Shown one piece after another: positions 23,441 to 35,411 of a DNA stretch of 64,000 nucleotides (positions within the stretch are counted from its first letter, which is position 1; each line of letters begins with the position of its first letter). The translations under genes and the position numbers were made by a program. The notes below the pieces were generated by a model that worked only from the letters and a program-made list of their open reading frames with translations, ran no database searches and was not told where the DNA came from. Source of the stretch: Mallotus nudiflorus (Eukaryota; Streptophyta; Magnoliopsida; Malpighiales; Euphorbiaceae); NCBI GenBank assembly GCA_947683625.1, contig CANTUR010000457.1, positions 186,001 through 250,000 of the forward strand, written 5' to 3'.

Positions 23441-24199
23441 ATTACATGCACATGTATCATTTAAAAGACTGAAATGATACTTTAAAATTCAAGCAATTTA
23501 TGTTTCATGTCCACAGATTTTGTCTTTGCATATTCTTCCCTTGTATGGGTGCAAAGCAAGCATTAGATTAATTAGAGTTTATAAACTCTCAACACAAAGC
23601 TATTAACTAATCACTTGAATTCTGCAAGGCTAATAAAAAAAACCATTATGATTAAAGGTCATGAGATAGGCTTTTTGCACATGATCTCATAAAGTGGATA
23701 AATTTACTTTCAATTTATGAATTTCATGATTAAGATGGTACTTTATTATAGAATCTAAGGAAGTAGAGTTATGTTACTTCCCTTTATTATCTTGATGAAT
23801 GTTTGGTATTTACTGTTTGGCCCATTCTTATTGATGTATTGGTTCCTTTCCCCTTCTTCATTCTCTTTTGGTTTTCCCTGTAAAAGTACCATAAGTTAGT
23901 ATGGTATATTCATAATTGATAAATTTTGTTAAAATGAAATGTTATTCTTTTGCATTCTTACCTTTTAATTATGGCGATGATGTCTCTAATCATAAAGGTC
24001 ATGATACTCCACCATTGAAGTTGTGGCTTTAGGTGCATTTGCATTTTTGCCATTCCATTAATGCTATGGTAAATGGCTTCATTCCCCTTCATGATATCTC
24101 CTGTAAAAAAAGGTTTAGGAGTTAGAGATTTTATTTCATGATCAAATAAATTTTCAAAATGCATTCATTTTAGGTTTAGAGTGCATCCTTCCCTTTTAT
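23441..24199. other. T2 3' region, no recognised content
   Basis: Short open frames occur on both strands, but none has a recognisable motif. It probably includes further decayed parts of the antisense gene that follows. Confidence 0.35.
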
Positions 24200-24850
24200 A
24201 GGGCTAACAAAATGTATTGTCGACATGTTGGACCTTCTCATCACCATATTCCATACCCTACACTAGTTTAACTATTGTGGACAGATATTCCAAATAGTGC
24301 TCCAGATAAGACTATAGAGATGGATGTTGAATATAAGGAGCTTGAGCATCCTATCCATCCTCTTGAGGTCACCAGGATTATGCTTTTGTAAGTATCATTA
24401 TCAGTGATTTCCTTTACTGGATGGGCCTATAGTTTGTTAGGCTCTTAAGTTCTAAAGTCCTGCTGAGCATCAAGTTCGCCTTGATAGTGTTGTTCTTCCT
24501 ATTCTACTTCTTCAAATACTTCATATGTGAATACTCTGACTACTTTCCTATACTTTTACAATACTAATTTTTGATGTTAGTAGCAGAGTATTTGTATAAT
24601 CTCACCTAAGCTCAAAGACTTTATCATGCAAAGCAAGTATTTCAAAACAAATGTATGCAAGTGTATGCATGTTATGTATGTCATGCATGATCTTAATATG
24701 TCTTTTGTTAGAATAAAGCTATGTTTATAGCTTGGAGTGTGAGAATGAGGTGCCTCATCAATAACCTATAGCTTTGAGCATTGAATTCTTTATTATTGGT
24801 ACTTCTAATGTTAGAGCTTTTGTTACAACTTGTCTAGCAAATGACCAGGT
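24200..24850 (+). pseudogene. Tail of an antisense gene in T2
   Basis: Plus strand, opposite to T2. A frame with stops gives RHVGPSHHHIPYPTL, DIPNSAPDKTIEMDVEYKEL and, after about 24740, CENEVPHQ..., IIGTS. The last part matches the end of the antisense PMD-like gene in T3 (CENEMLHWQLANLGI, IGTSSARPSD, minus strand near 59250-59310). The rest of that gene is not recognisable here. Confidence 0.5.
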
Positions 24851-25959
24851 GGTGATGTATTGGTGAATTAATGGCTATTACTTATGGTTTAATTCTTTAT
24901 GCTCCCAGAACTCTTATACTAGCTCTTATACTTTAGTGTTCCATCTTCACTCTTTGAATGTAGATTTACTATTCTGTAATTTGCCCCCAAAATTGCATTT
25001 TTCCCTAGTTTCATTCTAAATTCATTCATGCTATTCTTCACTAGACTCAATTCATTTAATGCTATTATTAATCCTTTGACTTACTAACCCAATTAGTTAC
25101 AATCTTATGCATTGAAGATGCAGAGGAGTAGGCAAACTAACTGAAGTGAGTTCTTGATGATGAAATCAACTAGATTTGTACTTCAAAGGACTTTTGAGTA
25201 GAATATAAGGCTTGATGTTGATGTAATAATTGATGATAGTTACAAAGAAAGAGTTGCAATGCAAGTTACTTAACCATTTAAATTTCCTAAGTTCAAGGGG
25301 ACATTAGACTTACAAATAAAATCATAAAAGAGTGGCAAAAAAGAAAACATAACTAAAATAGCAATCTCATAGCTTTGATTTAGCTTTCATTATGTATTTT
25401 CTTTCCATTCATATACTTATGCATTATGATAAAAATGAACATGAGATATTTGAACAAAAATTTCAAATTCAATTTCTCTCATTTATTAGGACAAAAATGA
25501 GAACATTCATTACATCATATGAGATAACTCTTGTTACCAATTAGTCCTTTTATATTTTCTAACATAATATTTTTCTCTCCTTTTTACATGATTGTCCTTT
25601 TTTCTTTCCTTTTTTTTGTTTTCACTTTTCCTTTCTCTCAAATTTCCTATTTTCAGAAGTTATATCATATGATATATGAATTTTCTTTGAATTTACATTA
25701 GTGCCCATACTGAATAAGTCTAATTGGATTGAATTTTTACATTAGACATGCAGATGCAACCGATATCATAACACACAGTACCATTAGGATAACAATACAT
25801 AAGTAAGCATGATCAAATTTCATATCATCGATCACTAAAACAAAACAAGTTCTAAAGAAAATAAAATTTTATTCAAAGAAGACAAACAAGAAAATGATTT
25901 CCTATTCTATACGTTAGGGATGCTGAGTCTCATAGTGGTTGTCCTTCAAGTGACTGACA
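24851..25959 (-). other. T2 region between gag and antisense tail
   Basis: Noncoding. 25503-25552 is the counterpart of T3 57255-57290 (aaaggactagttgataacag and the palindromic ttatatcatgtgatata). A perfect 16-bp palindrome tatatcatatgatata is at 25661-25676. This stretch replaces the whole protease-to-integrase section. Confidence 0.6.
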
Positions 25960-27680
25960 TAACAATTATTCTTACTTCTTTTTGTTGACTATCTCCATGA
26001 CTTCATCTTTCTTTTCCTCAAATGTACATTTTTCTTTCTTAACTAGTAGCTTCTCATCATCAAACACGTCACACCATCCTATAGGCACTATTGACTTTAA
26101 GGGTGTGTCAAAAGAAGGTTGCTTAGTATAAAACACCTTATAGTCAAACTTGCTTGAAGGCTAACCCAACAAGTCTTTTGCTCTTCCACATCTTTGGGGG
26201 CATTAGGAGATTTCTCATTAGTTTTAAGGTGTAGGTCCTCAAAGGAGCTTAGCACTTCTTCCTCACTAACTCTTAAGTTGATCATCATGTAGCTATGGTG
26301 GTACATTTTGGTAGTTTGGGAAAGGACTATTTCTAGTGCTTAGGTTTTTAGGGTTTATGATCTTTCCAGAGTCTATAAGGTTTTAGATTTCACGTTTGAG
26401 GTGGATGTAGTTATTTATATAGTGCTGGACATTTTAATAGAATTTATAGTGCTTGTTTAGGCTATAACCTGGAATGTTTGAATTTGGTGGGTTTGGATTA
26501 GGTAAAGGATGAAATAAGCCCTTTTGCATTAGGCACTCTAGGGCTTTTGACAAAGGTTAGTTAAAATTGGAGAATCTCCTGGGTTGTTGAATAGCATGGA
26601 CTCCTACAACCCGCCTAGTACTTCCTTACTGTGTGCCCCCAATTATGTAGTTTCTTGCTCTGGTGCTTCTAACAATCTCCTTTTTCTCGTTTTCATTCTC
26701 CTCAGCTTGCAATCCATCATCATAAAGGTCTATAAATGTCTTAGGATTCATCATCTACAACCTCTCAACCAAATTATGTGACACATTTTGAATAATCATC
26801 CTAACCTAATCCTTTTTAGCCAGCTTGTTCTTCATCAATCTTGCCTTGTTCATTAATCTAGTTAGAAAATCTAAAAATGATTCATTAGGTGTCTATTTGG
26901 TCAATTCTAGATCCTTGATAGACACTTCAAGCATGGTATTATAGTCATATTACTTCAGAAAAGCGGTACACAGTTCCCTTCAATCTACTCGAATAGACTT
27001 CTCTAACCGCTGATACTAATTAATAGCCATACCCTTTAAGGATAATAGAAATAACTTGGTAGCTACAGACAAAGGAGCCTTAATGGTGCTCATAATAGTT
27101 TTATATTAACTAAGGTGGATCCTTAGGTCTCTAGTACCATCAAATTTCTATAGTTGTGGCATATTGAACTTATTAGGCAGCTTATCTTTGTTAAATTTCA
27201 TCATATCATCAAAGTCAAATGAATATCTGATGCTCTGTCCTCTCATCAATTCTTCTATCTTAGACTTTTTTTTGAGTCAATGCTTTCATCTGCTTAGATT
27301 CTAGGTCTTAAACTTGCTCAAATGATTTCCTTTTTACTTTTTGAAGCATGTAGTTCTTAACATCCTCTAGTTTCATTCCCACATTAGGTACATCTTAGAA
27401 GCTTTTAAAGGTTGCCCCTCCAATAGTGTCATTGTTAGAAAGTGGTGTACCCACAAAAGGTGGATTAACTGCAATGAGAAGTACAATAGCAACAGGTAGT
27501 GGCATTAATCCAGCCATAGCTTGTTTTAGTTCATCTTGCATCATTACTCTCATGTCATCCATCAAAGCTTCCTTAATTTATTCTAAGGTCCAGTTTCCTC
27601 TTTATTGTTGTTCCATGTCTTCTGTTTGAGTTGGTGTAGCTTTTAGGTAAAGTGGGTTGATAGGGCTCTTTTCTAAACTG
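25960..27680 (-). pseudogene. Decayed gag of T2
   Basis: Minus strand. It has the capsid blocks of T1 and T3 and, near the end, MINLRVSEEEVLSSFEDLHL, the PLGKFDYKVFY motif and SIVPIGWCDVFDDEKLL. The zinc-finger ligands are damaged: the region matching C-x2-H-x4-H-x4-C reads Y-K-F-Y with the last Cys also Tyr (about 26405-26460), each explained by a single C-to-T or G-to-A change. It ends in a Lys-rich stretch near 25965. No protease follows. Confidence 0.75.
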
Positions 27681-28528
27681 TGAAGGATCTTTTTAGTTGT
27701 TGATTTTGGACTCAAATTAGTTCTTACTAATCTCTCACTACTCCATTTCTAAACATAGGAAGACCTAAATGAATTAAGATGGCTATGAAAGAAAGTGTTA
27801 GTATGATGCATGAAATGCATGTATGCATGCATGTATGATGCACATGCTATGGAACAAGTAGTAAGTAGCAATTAGGTGTATAATATCCTTTTCACCTTAT
27901 TCCTCCCACACATGTATTCAAAGGTGAGTCTCGTTTCCTAGAATTTTTTTTATCTTAGCCTTAATATCAACAGGGGATATCAAGAACTGACACACATGCC
28001 AAATCTCTAAAAGCAGTAAAGCATAGAAATAACATTTCTAGGTATAAAAAAGTAGACCAATCTTTATTAACCTAAATGGGCTTCTAAAGTAAGGACTTAG
28101 GCCTTTATACATAAAAATACCTTATGGCAACAAATATAAGCAATTTGGGTAATCCTAAGGGAACTTACTAAGCCATTGTATGAGTTGAGTCTAGTGAAAA
28201 AGGTCAAGGTTCCTTTAGTAAGATGCCCTCCTTTAAGACTTGAGTTACAGGCCAAGCTCAGAAGGGCCCGACATCCTTTGAAAACTTGAGAGAAGACTAC
28301 CCCCCTTAGGACTTGGGTTACAAATTGTGGTTAGATGAGCCTAATAATCTATCTTGAACTGAGTTAAGGCTAAGAGTGATGGTTAGCCAATTTATAATCC
28401 TATGAAGCTAGTAGAATCATGGAGCCATAAACCAACACCATTAATTAATAGGGAATGCAGAATGAATATAAGAATATAATAATAATTAATAAAATAATTC
28501 TAAAGAACATAAGTAGAATCAGTATCTC
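27681..28528 (-). other. T2 leader
   Basis: Noncoding, matching the T1 and T3 leaders. At 27797-27845 it has a purine-pyrimidine alternating tract (gcatgtatgcatgcatgtat). Confidence 0.6.
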
Positions 28529-28550
28529 TTATCCCCAAAAGAGTTGCCAC
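28529..28550 (-). other. Primer-binding site of T2
   Basis: Minus strand TGGCAACTCTTTTGGGGAT one base after the LTR end. Same type as in T1 and T3. Confidence 0.75.
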
Positions 28551-30566
28551 TATAGAAGGTGGGGTTTAGCATGCACCCAAGACCTTAGCAACTGCAACAC
28601 TGTTTGAGCTTAGGGCTATAGAGAACACACTAACCATTATCATAAAGACATGTTGTGGAGATGAGGAGTCACCACCTAGGGTAATAACTAGGACAAATAA
28701 AAAAATAGTGGTACTTAATTCCCTAAAAGAAAGCCAGCACCACAACTAGGATATTCTGGGTATAGAATACTAACTTCGTTTAGTCTTGTGTTCTTTTAGA
28801 ATTAATTTATGAATTATTATCTTACTCTCTATTTACATGCAATTTCATATAAACCCTTATTAAAAAGATCAACTCCAGGTAAACTAGTCATGAAATATAC
28901 AAGTAAACAATGCATTCATCACAATCCTTAGGTCAGTCTAATCCATATTAATTTTAATTAAATTATCTAAATCTACATGTTTTAATTTATAAGTGAGTTT
29001 AAAGACTAATGAGCCTAATTCTTATTTAATTTTAATTAACTGAACCTAATTTTATTTATTTTGAATATAAAAATAGGCCTACATCTACAAATTATGGAAA
29101 GGGTTTTAATTTAATAGGCTAATACTAAATTAATTAAATTAGGTGGGCCTATGTCTAATTAACAAAATGGGCCTAAGTTATCTCTACTCTAAATCTAGTT
29201 AATTATGGGTCTAATACCAATTTTAATTAATTAAACCTAAAGAAATCTAAATTCATTTAAGTGGGTTAGAGCTTAACATTGGCTTAGGGCCCAAAACACA
29301 TAAACATAAACAAACAAGCCCAAAAATAATAAAAATATAAAAAATAATCAAATAAAATATCAAACCATTAATTTAACTTATCCCTTCTAAAAACTCTAAT
29401 TTAATTAAAGTGATTTTAAACAAATAAAGCAAAACAATTAATATGCAACCCTAATAATATCCCCTTAAATCTAATTCAATTTTAAGTAAACAACCTAATG
29501 ATTTCTATAGCCACTATTTTTAATTAATTACCTAAATGAAAACACTAATTTTACTAGCCAATTAATTAAAATAAAACACATAAGCACACATACCAAATTT
29601 CATTATTCCCACTATTGCGGCTATTACAATGAACTATTGAGAATAATACAAAAGAAGAAGAATTAATACATTCTAAAAATAAATAAAAATAAGACAATTA
29701 AATTTAAAAAAAAACCTAGAAACTACATTTAGCTAAAAGGTTCCATCCACGGTATTCCATGGACTTCTACGGATTTAGTCTTTTAAGTATGATCATCATG
29801 TAATCCCTTCCATAATCACCATCACAAAAGGGTAAAACATTGATTAGTGAATAAAATTAGAATAAAAATTCAATAAAATTGAAATTCAATAAATTCAAAA
29901 TAATATAAAAAGAAAAATAAAAGAAAGTAAGGAGAAGATAATGCTTATGGGTGCTAAATAAATTGCTCCTCAGACTAGTAAGATTATAGTTGTTTTTAGT
30001 AGGCCTTAAAGAATTTATTATTCTTCTTCTCAAAAATCTATAATGAATAAATCACCGAAAATTTTTTGTGTACTATCTAAAGAAAAGTGTATATATCCTT
30101 AGGAAGAAGAGAGCCAAAATTGCAGGAAAAAGATGTTGAGGATGAAGAATTCCCTCTCCTTTCCAAGAGCTTAAGCTCTCCTTTTATAGGAAAAAAAAAA
30201 AACCTAGGTCTTATACATATAAAGAGTTCCAATTTTAAAAAGACTTTATTTTCTGAAAATTTAGATAAATCCCAAAAAAATTTAAGAAAATTTTTTAGCT
30301 AATCAAAACTCAGGAAAAAATATTTTTTAGTTTATGCAAAAATACAAAAAATAGACAAAAAACACGTAATTCTGACCGAAATTACATAATTGCAATTGGA
30401 ATTCTATAATTCCAATACTTTTAATTACAAAAAGACCCCTAAAATAATTTAAAAATTTTAATTAGGTTTTAAAAAGTATTATAATCAAGTCCTTAAAAAA
30501 CCATATTTTATCGTTGGAGTCCTTCATCACATTCATGTTTTATCATCCTAAAATTAGGTGTTTACA
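28551..30566 (-). repeat. 5' LTR of T2
   Basis: Starts TGTAAACACCTAATTTTAGG (minus strand, 30566) and ends CTATA. The minisatellite-like run of about 22 bp at 30362-30415 is shorter than in the other LTR. Confidence 0.9.
30181..30188 (-). promoter_or_regulatory. TATA box in T2 5' LTR
   Basis: Minus strand TATAAAAG about 380 bases into the LTR, followed by the palindrome GAGCTTAAGCTC. Conserved between the two LTRs, so a likely core promoter of the element. Confidence 0.6.
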
Positions 30567-30571
30567 CTAGT
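30567..30571 (+). other. Right TSD of T2 (ctagt)
   Basis: Identical to 18586-18590; Ath-4 gag resumes directly after it. Confidence 0.9.
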
Positions 30572-30935
30572 GCCTTTAATTTTTGACAACCTAGTAAGCT
30601 TCTAAGTCAACTTGAAAACCCAAGAGAGCAAGTGAATGCAATAATGATTCAAAGTGAAAGGTAGCTACCTAAGGTGTGGATCGAAAAGGAAGAAGACAAG
30701 GTTGCAAAGGATGTTCATAAAGAAGAAAAATAAACAAAGGAATACATTGAAGAAAGGGAATCAAAGAAAGAAGAAGTGCCTAAAACTATCACTCCACCAC
30801 TACCCTTTTATCAAAGCCTACAAAGGAACAAACATGACAAGAAATTTGAGAAGTTTTTAAAAGCATTCTAGTTAGTCAAACTCAATATACCAATTTCGGA
30901 TGTGATCAACATGATGCCCAACTATGCAAAGTTGC
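30572..30935 (+). pseudogene. Ath-4 gag, part after the T2 insertion
   Basis: Reads PSKLLSQLENPREQVNAIMI, then KEEDKVAKDVHKEEK, PKTITPPLPFYQSL, DKKFEKFLKAF, LNIPISDVINMMPNYAK. This is the C-terminal gag/linker region of Athila that normally runs into protease. Three stops. At about 30935 a deletion joins MMPNYAK directly to the late part of protease. Confidence 0.75.
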
Positions 30936-31194
30936 CAAAGTTGCTAGATCTATCATCTATCCTTATGGAATTCTTAAAGATGTACCCATTAAGGTTAGAG
31001 ACTATTATGTGCTAGGCAATTTTATCATCTTAGAAATGGAAGAGGACCTTAAAATTCCAATCATCTTAGGGCATCCTTTCCTTACTACCGCTGGTGTAAT
31101 TATTAATGTAAAACATGAACAAATTACTATAGAGGTAGGAAAAGAGAAAAAGGAGTTGATGTCTTCAAGGAGCCACAATATTCCATATCAATGA
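30936..31194 (+). pseudogene. Ath-4 protease remnant lacking the active site
   Basis: In one frame: SIIYPYGILKDVPIKV, then the open piece at 31009-31194 with FIILEMEEDLKIPIILGHPF and GVIINVKHEQITIEVG. This is the C-terminal lobe of the Athila retropepsin. The upstream block with the catalytic Asp (D-L/T-G-A-S) is absent: gag residues MMPNYAK are fused to it. The junction lies in a short direct repeat (caaagttgccaaagttgct at 30927-30945), consistent with replication slippage. Confidence 0.75.
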
Positions 31195-32560
31195 ATTCTT
31201 ATTTTTCAATAGATATGGTCGATGCTTGTGCTAAAGATGTTCTTCCATAGGTACCTAAAGAGCCACTTAAAACATGCCTCATTCATGATACCAAAGAGAA
31301 GAAAATGATAAAAAAGGTTAAAAAGAAAAAAGGGCCTTTGGAGAAAGCTAAAAAAGAATGGAAAATTAAAAAGGTTATGAAGGATATAAATTTTAGGAAT
31401 TTTTCATCTTCTTTTCAAGTGTCAATTAAGCGAGCTTAAGTGGGGGAGGATTATTCCTTAATCAATCCTCCCTAAGTGAAGATCCAACATAGAGGTCAAG
31501 CTAATGACCTTAAATTAGTGCTAATGGGAGGCAGGCAACCTAATGTTTTTCTTACTTTTCTTTTATTTTTCTTTCATTTTTATGTTTCATTATATCTTAA
31601 TTTTCATTATTTTTTATTAATTTTTACTTAGGAAAATCATGCATGGAGAAAGGGAATTAAAAGCTAAGGAATGGAGTTTTAGTGGCTACACAAGGGATCA
31701 ACACCACATTCTTATGACCCTGACACCACTTAAACACTGCATCAATACATTGATGTCATCAAAACCTGTAGTAATTTACTTTTAACCCATAATCCACACC
31801 ACTTAAGCATTAAATCAGCACCAGCATGTCCCGAGAGCTTTAATGTCATACCATTTCAACACCACTTCAACATCGAGAGTGTGCTTTATTGCCAAAATTG
31901 CATATTTTCTACCAAATTTCACACCAGTTTTGCACCAGATTAACACACTAGTGTCTCATCACACCAATAGTCCTTACACCTTGATACCATTTTCATATCA
32001 TTTTTGTACCCCTATGTCATGAGACCTTCTTTTTGGCACCACTTTAGCATCACTTTAGCACCGTAGTGTTGTCCAATCTCCCACAAGTTGATTTTAGGTT
32101 GAATATAACACCATTTCCATACTAGATTGACACATTAGTGTCTCACCTCAACACCATTTTCATACCACTTCTGCACCCTAATGTCACATCCTTTAAACTC
32201 ATTTTTCACCCTTTTTAATCCTAGCCACCAAGTAACATATCTTTTATTTTCTTCCCCTTTTCTTTTTCCCTCATTTTCTTTTCACTTTCTACCCAATAAA
32301 TCCAATTTTTATTGATCTCTCTACCTAATCATAGTGAATCCAAAATCAATTACTAAAAGACCCACTCCTCCACCCAAGAAGAAGCCTTACACGTCCTCAA
32401 CCACACTAGTTATACACACCTTATGCAAATGGTGCTTGGTTCATTTTTTAAATCTTTAAGCATCATATTTGGGGTAGTATTTTTCTCTTCACTTTCTTTT
32501 TATTTTTTATAATTTTGTTTCTTATATTTTTTTGCATGTATTTTGGCCATTGAGGACAAT
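31195..32560 (+). other. Ath-4 internal 3' region with diverged phrase repeats
   Basis: A Lys-rich open stretch continues to about 31440 (KKVKKKKGPLEKAKKEW), then a polypurine-like run aagtgggggaggatt. From about 31690 to 32200 the sequence is made of variants of acaccattttcataccactt and tagtgtctcac, including a near duplication (31915-32030 and 32105-32200). The same phrase type occurs in the Ath-4 LTRs (about 16000-16150 and 33775-33930). A further gaggacaatg...gtgagggaggg block is at about 32548-32584. There is no RT or integrase. Confidence 0.6.
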
Positions 32561-33512
32561 GATAATGATTAGTGTGAGGGAGGGTGCCATTTGCATTTTC
32601 ATTTCATGATTTTTTTATCTAGGATTTTTTTTCATATTGAATTTAGATAGTTTATATTCTAGTTAATTACTTTTATAAAAATAAAAAATAAATTGTTCAA
32701 ATTTTCATTAAGCTTAAACACATTTTTTTACACTTTTAGTTACGCTTATCCTTAAAATATTTATTTTATTTTTATGTAAAATTGATTTTCAATTAAAATT
32801 AGAGAAAAATAGTGTATAAGCTTGCTTTGTAGTTTAATTGCTGAATTATTTAATGGTTTATTAATTAAGATTCTTGTACATGGTCATTATGTATGAAAAA
32901 TTTAGTTCTTATAACGTAAGCATGAACTTAGAGATTGAATTTGAGCATGAATTTTGGAGAGAATGCATTTTGGTTTGTGATCCAAAAAAAATTTCTCTTT
33001 TCTTAAGTAAGAGCAATGCTTCAATTAAAATTTTTACATGCTCTGAATCTACTCCAATGCTCTAATTAGAGTATGAGTATCCAAAGGACCTCATGGCGAT
33101 ATCCACACTTAGTAATATGGGAACAATGAGGGATAACTACGAGTGGCAAGATTTGAATTAAAAGAATAAAAATAGTGATATGGAGCATAAAACACACTCA
33201 TTAAAGCCGAAGGCAAGGAAAAGATGTTGTGAAATGGAGCGTAAAACACATTCACAACCAAAACTAAGTTATAAATCTTAATGTTCCTTTTCTAGAGTTG
33301 TTCATTAGATTTTAAATAGTTATGTGCTTGGGTTATGATTAGTAAACTATTCATATATGATGTATTTTTAGTCTGATTATCTTCTTTAGTAAATAATTTT
33401 CATTCTTGGTGTTATTAGTTTGCATGTCTTATAAGCTATAAAATTTTTGTTATAGTTGAATTTGTTCTTTAAATATTTAAATTTGGTTTTTTCTTGAGGA
33501 CAATCAAAGCTT
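32561..33512 (+). other. Ath-4 3' noncoding region
   Basis: Noncoding. Contains the shared motif (33048-33121, gagtatgagtatccaaagga) and two copies of ggagcataaaacacactcat-type sequence (33181-33204 and 33236-33257). Inverted counterpart: 15074-15736 of Ath-3. Confidence 0.6.
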
Positions 33513-33527
33513 AAGTATGGGGGAATT
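33513..33527 (+). other. Polypurine tract of Ath-4
   Basis: aagtatgggggaatt directly before the LTR start TGATGTGTG. Confidence 0.75.
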
Positions 33528-34840
33528 TGATGTGTGTAATTTCTACATATATTTTGAGTTGAATTCTAATGGATATTGAATAAGTAATTGGTATAATTTG
33601 GGTAGAATTTGAGCTTAATTGAGAAATATTATAATTTCTTATTTTATTTAAGATTTTATTATTTTTTATCTAATTCTAGTCAAATAAGGATTTCATTTAA
33701 AAGGAAAATTCATTTTCCCTTTTTGTAGGGAAGCTTAAAAAGGAATTCCAAAAACTTCAAGGATTTTTCTGACGCTACTTCAACACTAGAGTTGTTCAAC
33801 CAGTGCGCCATTCTAAAAATTTAGCTTTAAGTTATGCATTACCATACTAAAGTGGTGTGCAACTAGTACTACTTATTAGAATCCTAACCTAAAGAGCTAT
33901 GTGTCCATGCTAAATTAATACTGAAGTGGTGTTAGCATATAAAAGTTTCCATTTTCAAGAAGGACTTGAGAATTCAAAAGGAATTGGGTTTTCTACCAAG
34001 TTTTTCTATGAAAAGGGGATGCTAGGGCATTCATTCAAGGGGATTAAAGCTTATAACAATAGCAAAATGAAGAATGAAGGAGACATATAAGAATGAAATA
34101 GTTTTACTTTACTTTCTTCTTCATCTTTATAAATATTTTAATCATGTTTGTGAGCTTTGCCATTATTATGCAGGGCTAAATTTCTTTTAAGGTTTAGGTT
34201 AGGAGTAACTATTCTATTATGTAATTGAATGCAAGTTTTATCAATTTGATTTCCAGTTAATTTTATAAGTTGCTCTTCATGTCTTGTATTCAATTAAGGG
34301 CCTAATTGATTGTATGTTTATTGGTAGATTCACTAATGAGAGTTAGGAGTGTTTATTAGCTTTAGACTCATATGACTTAGACCACTCAACCATGAGATTA
34401 GGTGAGATTTTTAGGGGATCATGACAGTAGGTAGGGGTCTACGGTGGTAAACCAATAATTTTTAAGGAATTTAATGAGTTTTTATTAACTTTTTAATCAT
34501 TAGAGTAGGTTAAACTTTAATCTTAACATCATTAATTAAACTCAAAAGAGTCTTTAGGTATTTTAAAGCAATTACCCTTAACTGAAGTCAATGTTTTTTG
34601 TTTGTTAATGTGTTCATGATTTGATTGGAATAATGAAACTAAACCTAGGCTCAAATCTTTTAATTATTTTATTTTAATTTAGTTTAAGTTACTTTTTTTT
34701 ATATTTGCTTAATTACTTTTATTCAATTTACTACCTAAGATCATAAGTAAAGATATTAGTACTCAATATACAATCCTCGTGGGATGATAACTCTTATACT
34801 GCAATTACAATCCATGCGTTTACATGTTTAAAATGCAAAA
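33528..34840 (+). repeat. 3' LTR of Ath-4
   Basis: Matches 15742-17081 along its length. The TATA core is lost here (ctatgaaaag at about 34006). The last bases (tgcaaaa) differ from the other LTR (gaacaca). Confidence 0.85.
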
Positions 34841-34845
34841 AATTG
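34841..34845 (+). other. Probable right TSD of Ath-4 (aattg)
   Basis: Same five bases as 15737-15741. Ath-3 3' noncoding sequence resumes after it. Confidence 0.6.
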
Positions 34846-35406
34846 AATAAAAAATTCACACTTATACACTATCACCCTCTAATCGCAATTAAGCTTCAAT
34901 TTTTCACAAAAAAACAAGAAAAATAAATTTTAGGACAAGCAATGTAGCAAATGTGGATGAATTAAGTTGAAAGTTATATATATATATATTCACTCAACTT
35001 AATTCATAAATATAAATGAAGTAACTCACTAACATATTAATTGGCTAATTACTAAGTATTTGAACTTTATTCATGGATAATGTAAACTTTATAACTAAAG
35101 TGAAAACTAAATGCATGGAATATTCAAAAATGTAAAATATGGACCCTCCCCCACACTATCCAAGTCATTGTCCTTAACTATTGAAGTAATAGAAATTAGA
35201 AGATATAACAAAACAAAATAAAAAGTATAAGGAAATATATTATAAGAATGAAGGAAAACTTAAGGAAAAGTTAGAGGCACTGCCCTTTAGTAGCAACCTT
35301 GAACACATAATCTAATAGCTTTCAAACTTAAAAAATAAAAAACAAAAGATGTGACACAAATAAAAAACCAACACAATTGTTCAACGAAAAATAAAGTAAA
35401 AAGAGA
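34846..35406 (-). other. Ath-3 3' noncoding segment
   Basis: Noncoding. On the minus strand it has gacaatgacttggatagtgt followed by gggggaggg (35141-35176), the counterpart of 32548-32584 in Ath-4. It lies between the Ath-4 and Sirevirus insertions. Confidence 0.6.
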
Positions 35407-35411
35407 CAAAG
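35407..35411 (+). other. Left TSD of the Sirevirus (caaag)
   Basis: Identical to 44723-44727. LTR begins TGAAAGAGCC directly after it. Confidence 0.9.

Larger units (their letters stand above)
18591..30566 (-). mobile_element. T2: minus-strand Tat element, non-autonomous, complete with TSD
   Basis: Both LTRs (2139 and 2016 bases), both ends and a perfect 5-bp TSD are visible, total 11976 bases. On the minus strand: LTR, PBS, leader, gag (27680-25960), a short noncoding stretch, the tail of an antisense gene, two tandem arrays, polypurine tract, LTR. Protease, RT, RNase H and integrase are missing. The noncoding stretch at 25503-25552 matches the part of T3 that follows its integrase, so the missing section is about the 5 kb from protease to integrase. 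LTR starts are TGTAAACACC and ends CCATTTATA. Confidence 0.9.
15742..34840 (+). mobile_element. Ath-4: plus-strand Athila element, pol-less, interrupted by T2
   Basis: LTR, PBS, gag, [T2 insertion at 18591-30566], rest of gag, protease remnant, 3' region, polypurine tract, LTR. Without T2 the element is about 7.1 kb. RT, RNase H and integrase are absent, and the protease has lost its active-site region, so this copy depended on other elements for movement or lost these parts afterwards. The two LTRs are 1340 and 1313 bases and readily aligned by eye. Confidence 0.8.
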
